This document shows, one piece after another, positions 1-5,262 of a stretch of DNA of 10,606 bases. The stretch is from Stramenopiles sp. TOSAG23-3. Taxonomy: Eukaryota > Sar. Made by a program: the position numbers and the translations under genes. The notes under the pieces are model-generated. The model saw only the letters and a program-made list of their open reading frames with translations. It had not been told where the DNA came from and did no database searches. Each line of letters begins with the position of its first letter. Position 1 is the first letter of the stretch. The stretch is from NCBI GenBank assembly GCA_900128585.1, contig LT642802.1, positions 1 to 10,606 on the forward strand, read 5' to 3'.

Positions 1-597
1 CCTCCGGCTGCGGTCGTTTCGAACGAGGCCGTTGTCAAAAGCGAACCACCAGCGCCCCAAAGCGGCGACAATGCTGCAGCCGAATCGAAAAACGATGCTA
101 CTGAGACAGTTAAGGAAGAAATCCCTGTTCAAAATACTGATAGTGTTCCAAAACCGGATAGTGCCCCAGCTGATCCAAAACCAGAAATTTCGGTCGCTGA
201 TAGTAAGCAGGCTGGAGAGGCCGCGGAGAAATCGCAAGAAGAGCGGAACAAACAGCTATTCGAGACAAAGTTGCCAGAGTTTTTAGAGAAAATAACTTCA
301 GATTTGACCATTCCGAAGGCTTCGGTCAAGCGGTGTTTGAGGGTAGATAAAGCCGTCACAAAAGTCCAGAGTGATGCCGTATACCTTTTGGCCAAGTCAG
401 CTGAATGTTTCGTGACTGAACTGGCACACCTGACAGCAAAGCAGGTGGAAAAGCAGGTGGGCGGCCCTCCGCGAAGGGTAATACAGTACGAACACGTTCG
501 CAACTCGTACATTGCTGCAAAAGAAGATGATAAAAATAAGGACTGGGCATTTCTTGATGAAGTTTTGCCGCCAAAAAGGAAGAAGCCAAAGGTGTAA
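1..597 (+). CDS. Histone-fold protein, CHRAC15/Dpb3/POLE4 or NF-YC-like (5' partial)
   Basis: The frame is open from the first base and stops with TAA at 595-597, so the start lies outside the window; 198 residues are visible. Residues 1-90 are a disordered Ala/Pro/Glu/Lys-rich tail. Residues 102-190 fit a CBF/NF-Y-type histone fold: a first helix with IPKASVKRCLRVD (104-116), a central helix SDAVYLLAKSAECFVTEL (124-141) matching the family pattern A-x-x-x-x-A-K-x-x-E-x-F-v-x-x-L, then RRVIQYEHV (158-166) where the family has R-K-T-I-x-Y-x-D-v, and WAFLDEVLP (182-190), very like the CHRAC15 ending F-x-F-L-x-D-I-L-P. Known members pair with a second histone-fold subunit in chromatin remodelling, DNA polymerase epsilon or CCAAT-binding complexes. 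The C-terminus KRKKPKV is a likely nuclear localisation signal. The loop GGPPRR (154-159) is unusual. The histone fold is confident; the choice among CHRAC15, Dpb3/POLE4 and NF-YC/DRAP1 is not. The gene converges on the UEV-like gene. Confidence 0.85.
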   Translation, partial: PPAAVVSNEAVVKSEPPAPQSGDNAAAESKNDATETVKEEIPVQNTDSVPKPDSAPADPKPEISVADSKQAGEAAEKSQEERNKQLFETKLPEFLEKITSDLTIPKASVKRCLRVDKAVTKVQSDAVYLLAKSAECFVTELAHLTAKQVEKQVGGPPRRVIQYEHVRNSYIAAKEDDKNKDWAFLDEVLPPKRKKPKV

Positions 598-743
598 ATC
601 GGTAATTTGCCTCTCTACCCGAATCACACGCGCTCATTATTTTATGGTGATTGCGAGTATCATTTTATCTTTATGATCAAAACAAAATAATGGCTGTGCT
701 ACGAAGTAAATTTTTACTTTTTATCAAAGAAAATTGGCTGTTA

Positions 744-749
744 TTTAAT
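744..749 (-). terminator. Candidate poly(A) signal of the UEV-like gene
   Basis: On the minus strand this reads ATTAAA, 175 bases beyond the TAA stop at 924-926. It is the mirror half of the palindrome TTTAATTAATTAAA (744-757), whose other half gives ATTAAA on the plus strand, so one element could serve both converging genes. Confidence 0.3.
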
Positions 750-756
750 TAATTAA

Positions 757-762
757 AATAAA
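757..762 (+). terminator. Candidate poly(A) signal of the histone-fold gene
   Basis: AATAAA lies 160 bases after the TAA stop on the coding strand, directly following ATTAAA at 752-757. This position suits a eukaryotic cleavage and polyadenylation signal, but in A/T-rich DNA the hexamer also arises by chance. Confidence 0.4.
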
Positions 763-923
763 TGTACTGCGAACTGAAATCTACTAAACATTCGAGGTTT
801 ACATTCCTTCAAGCGTAAATTTACTTTCGTAGATTACGTAATAAGGCTTTTCGTGCGTATTTGTTATTTCATAATCTAAAAGTTATGATATTATCATATG
901 ACTAAATCTTGAAAATCTCAAAT

Positions 924-2303
924 TTACTTGTTTAAATCAAAGCCACTTTTGGACATCATTTCAGCAATTTCTGCATCTCGCGCAGCTTTTTTCTTTGCTG
1001 CTTCCTCACGTTTTCTTTCTTGTTCAAGTCTTGCATCTTCTATCTCCTTGGCGGCCTTTTCTGCTGCCTTTTCTTTCCGGACGCGTTCGAGAATCTCTTT
1101 CAGATAACGTGGGCTATGAAAATTATGGCCATAGGGACTGTTTTTGGCAACCAAGGTAGCGTCTCTAACCTTTTGTTTCGGGGTGGTGTTATTGCCTAAA
1201 CCACTTTGAAGAGAAGTAACCAATCCCAGAGATTTTTCGTCGGTGTGTTTGCTTGTAATGCTTGGCTCAGTGCCGTACGACGAGAAATTGCTTTCGGGGG
1301 CACTGCTGAAGGACGTCATTGTAGAAGGGGCGGTAGACAGGTCACTGCGATATGTGCTTAATTCATAGGTGCCCTCATCTGCTGAATCTGCCTCAGCTGT
1401 GTACGACAAAGAGGGGAGAGATCTAGACGAAAGAGGCACATTCGTTTCCAGGCCTTTGGCCTCTTTGGAGTTTGTCTTCGTTCCCATTCGAAAGGATGCC
1501 TTGAACAAATTGGTGTTATTTGTGTTGTATGTCGTTACATCGGAAGTGTACCCTTCGTTAGAGCTGCTCGAGGACGACGCAGACGATTCGCTCCCGGTGC
1601 TCTCGTCAAGGTCGCTTCTATCACTTTCGGACAACATCTCGCGATACAGTGCCGTTTCTTCCTCTGTGATGGGTGTCATTTGTTGCCGTTTAGACAGGCT
1701 TGGGTACAGAATGCTATCTGGTGCCCGCTGCTTGCGAAGGTTTTTGTTTGGCTTCACCATGCCGTAGTATAGCATTCGTCTCCCAGGACTCCATTGGCAC
1801 CCCTGCTTCTTCCTGCCACTATGAATGGGATATTTTGATCCGATATCAATACTATTCTCAATATGTGAAGAAGCGCTTCTTCGTTCATCGACTGCCCCAC
1901 CTGTGTTTTTCTCCGCCGCCACGTTGCCGTCAGCACGCTTCTCGAAACGAAACTCTGGGCTCAAAATAACCCTATGGCCACCAATCTTACCGCGTTTTTC
2001 GCTACAGGTTGATTTTAGGAAAGCGTGACTAAAGTGTACGTACGCCCCTGACAGTCTGTTTTCTTCGATGGGAGTCAAATTATGCAACGCAGAATTTACT
2101 AATTTTAATCCGTTCTCCAAATCCAACTCGCTTATATTTACAGCGTTTGCAAACTTCCGTGCCTTTGACGACGCTTCTCGGTAAAAGATGTCCTTGTCTT
2201 CGTTTTTTTCCCAGACGTCTGCGGCCCTTCTTCCAAAATTGACGTGGGTTTCCGGAAAACGCAGTAGCTGTAGAATTATTTCACATACAGCAGGAAGAGA
2301 AAA
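924..2303 (-). CDS. UEV-like protein, C-terminal segment (end of UBC fold, Ser-rich linker, charged helix)
   Basis: This frame is open from 2327 down to TAA at 924-926 and has no ATG before about 1767, so it cannot start a protein here. It opens with SLPAVCEIILQLLRFP and RRAADVWEKNEDKDIFYREA, which fit the C-terminal helices of an E2 fold (consensus I-x-x-V-L-x-x-I-x-x-L-L-x-x-P, then A-A-x-x-Y-x-x-D-x-x-x-F-x-x-x-A). The front of that fold sits in another frame just upstream (2276-3850). After the fold come about 280 residues of low-complexity, Ser/Thr-rich sequence with an acidic serine run encoded near 1560-1640, probably disordered. The end is a highly charged Lys/Glu/Arg/Ala helix (about 930-1120) that is likely a single helix or coiled coil. 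I read it as the 3' part of one gene with the next entry: one extra base at the break gives a 975-residue protein. The tail resembles nothing I recognise. The Leu near 2126 is a TTG codon and not a plausible start. Confidence 0.75.
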   Translation of the reverse strand, partial: FSLPAVCEIILQLLRFPETHVNFGRRAADVWEKNEDKDIFYREASSKARKFANAVNISELDLENGLKLVNSALHNLTPIEENRLSGAYVHFSHAFLKSTCSEKRGKIGGHRVILSPEFRFEKRADGNVAAEKNTGGAVDERRSASSHIENSIDIGSKYPIHSGRKKQGCQWSPGRRMLYYGMVKPNKNLRKQRAPDSILYPSLSKRQQMTPITEEETALYREMLSESDRSDLDESTGSESSASSSSSSNEGYTSDVTTYNTNNTNLFKASFRMGTKTNSKEAKGLETNVPLSSRSLPSLSYTAEADSADEGTYELSTYRSDLSTAPSTMTSFSSAPESNFSSYGTEPSITSKHTDEKSLGLVTSLQSGLGNNTTPKQKVRDATLVAKNSPYGHNFHSPRYLKEILERVRKEKAAEKAAKEIEDARLEQERKREEAAKKKAARDAEIAEMMSKSGFDLNK

Positions 2304-3850
2304 TCGATGGTTCCACTTAACTCTTTTTCAATCCCCCAAGGAATAGCTGGGTGAAAAATAGGCGTATAAAATACTATGCGCGGCGGTTTGGTGGGGTAAA
2401 AATCTCCAAGAATTATTTTTATTGCAAAAATTCCGTGTGCGTACGGAGAAGTGACCGGCCCTTTCAGTTCTGCTATCCACTGGTAGTGTTTGTTATTTAA
2501 TACATTGTAATCTGGACAAAGCTTTAGGATTCCCCGTCTCTGTAAGTAATCTTTTTCTGCCTTGCACCACTTTTCTGTCTCTTCAAACAATTTTACACGC
2601 TCTCTGTGCACAGACGGGGGCGCAAATGTTTTCGATTGCACCTTGCCATATGTCCGTTTATCCTCCAAAGCGATTCCATGTAGGTGGGGTGGGTAGTCTA
2701 CTTGAAGTGCACTTGGGTTGTATGCATAGGCATGCTTTGAAATACGAGAGTGAGACTTAAATGGAGGCTTCACGTAATTTATTCGAGGAAAATGTACTTT
2801 TTTCTCCCGTTCGACTTTTTGTCGAGCTGCCCGCCCCTTGTTCTCAATATTCTCTGTGTACATATGGCTCCCACCTGAAGACACTATAGTTTGCCCTCTG
2901 GTGACTCCAAACCTATCTACCGCTAAACGAACTTTAGGGACGGTTTCTTCGGGCCGACTGTTGTGCCACCTAATGCGCATGGGAGATGTTTTGTTGTGTT
3001 TTTCAATTAAAGCTTCCTCCCACCTTTCTCGCTTTTCAATGGGGAGTTTTCCCTTGCCCTCCAAGATTGATTTTTCTAAACCTGCATTGGTTTGGTAAGG
3101 CAGCTCATTTGTGTCGGCATCAAATTTATTATCGTGAAAGCGTGGAGTGTGGACAAAAGTCTCAACTTCTGAATTGTGTTTGTTCACTTTTTTCCTAAAC
3201 GATTTTGCATCTATCACCCCAGCATCAAAATCATAATGGTTCCACGGAGAATGCTGGTCTAACGGGGCCCATGGCGCAGGCGGCCGTAGCTCCTCCACCA
3301 TAGTTTCTCCCGCGTAAACCCTTTGAGTCACTTCAATCCCACGTATGGGAGAGGAAGAATCCTTCCTGCCCGGTATGTACACTTCCTCCCTTTTTGTTAA
3401 TCCGTTCCGCATCATTTTTACAGGTTCGCGAATCATATTAATATTTTTCAACGCTGAATCATTGCGCTTCGAATATCGAGTCCAAGTTGATCGAATCAAA
3501 TCAGGGTGCTCCGAATTTCTTTCCCGTGACTTAAAAACGACAAAATTTTCAACATCTTTTCGAGCTTGACCCTCGATTTTTTTAACAACTTCAGAAATTT
3601 CCTTTTCGGATAAGCCGCCTACAATTTCCCTATCTTTTTTGTAGGTTTCCTTTGTCTCATTAGTTACCTTATAAAGCCCATTCGCACTATATCGCATGAA
3701 TGTTTCTTGCGATTGCTTCGTTTGGTCTGAGTTTGGCGGGGAAAACAACCGTGGCTGTATTGGTTTGGCATCCTGTCCATCGTGACCACTTGCCTGGGCA
3801 ATATCAAGAGCCAAGTCTAGATCTAGTTTGTTCAATGTATAAGATGCCAT
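2276..3850 (-). CDS. Ubiquitin E2-variant (UEV-like) protein, N-terminal segment with most of the UBC domain
   Basis: The start is the first ATG of the frame (3848-3850, protein MASYTLNKL...); the frame extends upstream only to a stop at 3932-3934 without another ATG. Residues 1-415 are a long extension of unrecognised, mostly polar sequence. From about 417 a UBC fold begins: ETEKWCKAEKDYLQRRGIL (first helix), WIAELKGPVTSPYAHGIF and FYPTKPPRIVFYTPIFHP, which match the E2 pattern W-x-x-x-I-x-G-P-x-x-x-P-Y-x-x-G-x-F, then Y-P-x-x-P-P-x-x-x-F-x-T-x-I-x-H-P. The usual HPN is HPA (500-502), and the following GIEKELSGTIDF has no cysteine where the catalytic Cys of an active E2 should be (D516 lies near it). 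So it resembles the inactive UEV class (MMS2/UEV1, AKTIP), which bind ubiquitin or partner E2s without forming the thioester. The frame then runs into a spurious tail (LFLLYVK) and stops at 2276-2278, while the E2 similarity resumes in the frame used by 924-2303. The UBC call is strong; the function of the whole is unknown. Confidence 0.8.
   Translation of the reverse strand: MASYTLNKLDLDLALDIAQASGHDGQDAKPIQPRLFSPPNSDQTKQSQETFMRYSANGLYKVTNETKETYKKDREIVGGLSEKEISEVVKKIEGQARKDVENFVVFKSRERNSEHPDLIRSTWTRYSKRNDSALKNINMIREPVKMMRNGLTKREEVYIPGRKDSSSPIRGIEVTQRVYAGETMVEELRPPAPWAPLDQHSPWNHYDFDAGVIDAKSFRKKVNKHNSEVETFVHTPRFHDNKFDADTNELPYQTNAGLEKSILEGKGKLPIEKRERWEEALIEKHNKTSPMRIRWHNSRPEETVPKVRLAVDRFGVTRGQTIVSSGGSHMYTENIENKGRAARQKVEREKKVHFPRINYVKPPFKSHSRISKHAYAYNPSALQVDYPPHLHGIALEDKRTYGKVQSKTFAPPSVHRERVKLFEETEKWCKAEKDYLQRRGILKLCPDYNVLNNKHYQWIAELKGPVTSPYAHGIFAIKIILGDFYPTKPPRIVFYTPIFHPAIPWGIEKELSGTIDFLFLLYVK
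2279..2327 (-). other. Reading-frame break inside the UBC domain
   Basis: The upstream frame stops at 2276-2278 and the downstream frame has a stop at 2328-2330, so the switch must lie in these 49 bases. On the coding strand the natural join is at GATTTTCTC (near 2297-2305), where one extra T in the T4 run would connect TIDF to SLPAV. No GT-AG intron within this interval makes the join and keeps both conserved flanks, because no AG lies between SGTIDF and SLPAV. It could be a sequencing error, a real frameshift or a -1 recoding site; I see no classic slippery heptamer. Confidence 0.75.
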
Positions 3851-4017
3851 ATTCCAGTAAGCATGCTCCCAGGTTTGGGCAATTCCTCCTTGCAATGTGT
3901 CTTGGAACTTTCGTTGGCACTGAGGATAACATTATAAATCATTTCAAATTGTTCGCTTGGAACGTAAAAAATGTAACCTAATAACCAAACCACCAGAGTA
4001 TTTTTTTCAAAAAAAAA

Positions 4018-4079
4018 CAGCAACAACAAGAAGAAGGAAGAAGAAAAACGACGACTCTGCTGTCTGCTGCTCCTGCTGG
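4018..4079. repeat. Triplet-rich low-complexity tract
   Basis: An imperfect run of CAA, GAA/AGA, GAC and finally CTG-type triplets, right after an A9 run. It lies 170-230 bases upstream of the UEV-like start codon. It looks like a decayed microsatellite; a 5' UTR or promoter role is only a guess. Confidence 0.5.
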
Positions 4080-4115
4080 TGCCCTGTTGATATTTATTTA
4101 TATTGCTTTTCCATC

Positions 4116-4172
4116 AAAATAATAATATAATAATCGTTTTATTATTTTATTATTATTAATAATTATATATTA
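4116..4172. repeat. A/T-only tract with inverted-repeat character
   Basis: Of 57 bases only two (CG at 4135-4136) are not A or T. The left arm is AAAATAATAATATAATAAT and the right arm TTTTATTATTTTATTATTATT, which are roughly complementary around the CG, so an imperfect A/T stem is possible. It lies in the spacer between two same-strand genes and may mark a 3' end or an easily melted or nucleosome-free region. Confidence 0.5.
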
Positions 4173-4198
4173 TCGGTACCACAACAGTAGTTGCAGTA

Positions 4199-4204
4199 TT
4201 TATT
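4199..4204 (-). terminator. Candidate poly(A) signal of the STPGR gene
   Basis: TTTATT on the plus strand is AATAAA on the coding strand, 141 bases beyond the TAA at 4345-4347. A second copy is at 4093-4098. The position suits a 3' end signal, but the surroundings are A/T-rich. Confidence 0.35.
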
Positions 4205-4344
4205 TACCAGTATTGTAAAAACATTAATAAGTATCATGCAAGGAGGAGTTTGGGTTCTTGAACGGTTTTACCTTCTTTTTTCTTTTCTTTTTTGAGAGTC
4301 TTAAAACATACTACCTTCATTAGTTTTTTTAGTATACAATGCCG

Positions 4345-5262
4345 TTATGACAGAAACATCGATTCACTCCTTTTCGTGGGGCGCAACGATGCATCCTCAT
4401 TCTCATCTCTTGTAGACAAATAAGGTGGCGTTAGCCCCCTAAAATTCATGATCATTTGCCTCTCCTCAAGCTGGTGCCTGTGCTGCGATTTAAGTTCAAC
4501 ACGATTTGATCCAGCGTTCGCGCTACGCGTGGCTTTCTCTTTTGCTTTCTTCTTTCTATCCATTCTTTTGGCTATGGCCAAATGAAGTGGAAGGCTTTTC
4601 CGGTTCTTTTTTGCCATAGGTCGGACAAAAGTAAACTGGCTCCTCGTCACGTTTTCACTGCTAATCTGCTTCCCCATTGATTCTACTCGGTCGTAAGGGC
4701 CTGCATCATTAAAAATCATTGATTTTGGTTTTTCCATCATTACATTGGAATACCGTTTGCCTATGTATGACCCTCGCGAGAAGGATGAAAAGTCCGGCAT
4801 CGGATACGCCCCCGGACCTGGAACATTTTTCGCCCTATAAATTGACCACTCTACGTCCGATTTTGGCTTTGCGTCAGATATCTTCCCAGCGCCAGCTGAA
4901 GGCTTAAACGATATGTCTTGGTAATCACTTGGTCCGGGTAGTTTTGATCCTTGTTTAGTCACTTCGTCTTGCATTGATAAAGGGTATGCCGTGCTGAATC
5001 GACCACCTTTTAAATCGGACCCAAAAGTTGAAAGGGAGTAGTTTGCTGGCCCTGGAGTTTTTTGTGCCCGATAAATTTTCCAATCCACATCACTTTTGGG
5101 GTTAGCGTCGGAAATTTTACCTACTCCTGCTTTTGGCACAAAGGAGACGTCTGATTGGTATCTAGAAGGCCCGGGAAGAGCGCTGCTTTTTTTCGTGATT
5201 TCATCAATTTCATTTTCTACATGACGAGAAAAGGAAAATCCAGGCGAGATGTTTGATTTTTT
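4345..5262 (-). CDS. STPGR (SHIPPO-type) repeat segment, probably the 3' part of the IQ-motif gene
   Basis: The frame is open from 5262 to TAA at 4345-4347. It has no ATG before its repeats (the first Met is well inside, in LSMQDEV), so it cannot begin here and must be joined to upstream coding sequence. It opens with SPGFSFSRH, then two long repeats of about 79 residues: DEITKKSSALPGPSRYQ...GKISDANPKSDV...PGPANY (5205-5038) and DEVTKQGSKLPGPSDYQ...GKISDAKPKSDV...PGPGAY (4968-4804). A third degenerate unit follows (AGPYDRVESMGKQ, then SQFTF). The P-G-P-x-x-Y and F-S-F motifs are typical of STPGR/SHIPPO proteins, which are found in sperm tails, cilia and other microtubule structures. The last 80 or so residues are Lys/Arg-rich and end in a polar tail. 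The overlap with the last 53 bases of the upstream frame (5210-5262), which there encode a non-conserved hydrophobic end, supports one continuous gene. Microtubule or axoneme association is inferred from the family. Confidence 0.75.
   Translation of the reverse strand, partial: KKSNISPGFSFSRHVENEIDEITKKSSALPGPSRYQSDVSFVPKAGVGKISDANPKSDVDWKIYRAQKTPGPANYSLSTFGSDLKGGRFSTAYPLSMQDEVTKQGSKLPGPSDYQDISFKPSAGAGKISDAKPKSDVEWSIYRAKNVPGPGAYPMPDFSSFSRGSYIGKRYSNVMMEKPKSMIFNDAGPYDRVESMGKQISSENVTRSQFTFVRPMAKKNRKSLPLHLAIAKRMDRKKKAKEKATRSANAGSNRVELKSQHRHQLEERQMIMNFRGLTPPYLSTRDENEDASLRPTKRSESMFLS
4804..5205 (-). repeat. Two coding repeats of an STPGR unit
   Basis: Unit 1 is 5205-5038 (56 codons) and unit 2 is 4968-4804 (55 codons), with starts 237 bases apart. 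By my alignment about 38 of 55 residues are identical, with one Ser inserted in unit 1. The conserved parts are not only the PGP-x-x-Y turns but also the intervening GKISDA-x-PKSDV-x-W-x-IYRA. Confidence 0.8.

Larger units (their letters stand above)
598..923. other. Convergent 3' intergenic region
   Basis: These 326 bases separate the histone-fold stop codon from the stop codon of the UEV-like gene on the other strand. The stretch is A/T-rich with no coding potential I can support. Its only clear structure is the palindromic A/T element at 744-757 and the adjoining AATAAA, described separately. It should hold both 3' untranslated ends. Confidence 0.7.
3851..4344. other. Intergenic region: UEV-like promoter side and STPGR 3' end
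   Basis: These 494 bases lie upstream of the UEV-like gene and downstream of the STPGR segment. They include a triplet-rich low-complexity tract (4018-4079), an almost pure A/T tract (4116-4172) and two AATAAA hexamers on the minus strand (4093-4098 and 4199-4204). A 65-codon minus frame with an ATG at 4029 overlaps it, but it shows no domain and starts in homopolymer sequence, so I do not call it a gene. I see no defined promoter element. Confidence 0.6.

Noticed and set aside
1369-1767. A 132-codon plus-strand frame opposite the UEV-like C-terminal segment
   Set aside because: It mirrors the Ser/Thr-rich low-complexity region on the other strand and shows no domain; an open antisense frame is expected there.
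2268-2288. A 21-base GTATGT...CTACAG sequence that looks like an ultra-short intron
   Set aside because: Its length is a multiple of three, so removing it keeps the upstream frame and leads to non-conserved sequence. The 17- and 107-base variants that do change frame destroy conserved UBC sequence.
3832-4029. A 65-codon minus frame starting with ATG near 4029, upstream of the UEV-like gene
   Set aside because: It begins in poly-A/T sequence, shows no domain, lies in a different frame from the UEV-like start, and has no evident splice path into it.
5137-5139. GTG as start of the STPGR protein, and the non-ATG starts near 2126 (TTG), 3895 (TTG) and 7747 (GTG)
   Set aside because: The gene set is eukaryotic, so ATG starts are expected. 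Conserved coding sequence extends upstream of the 5139 and 2126 sites, and ATG starts are available at 3850 and 7720 for the other two.
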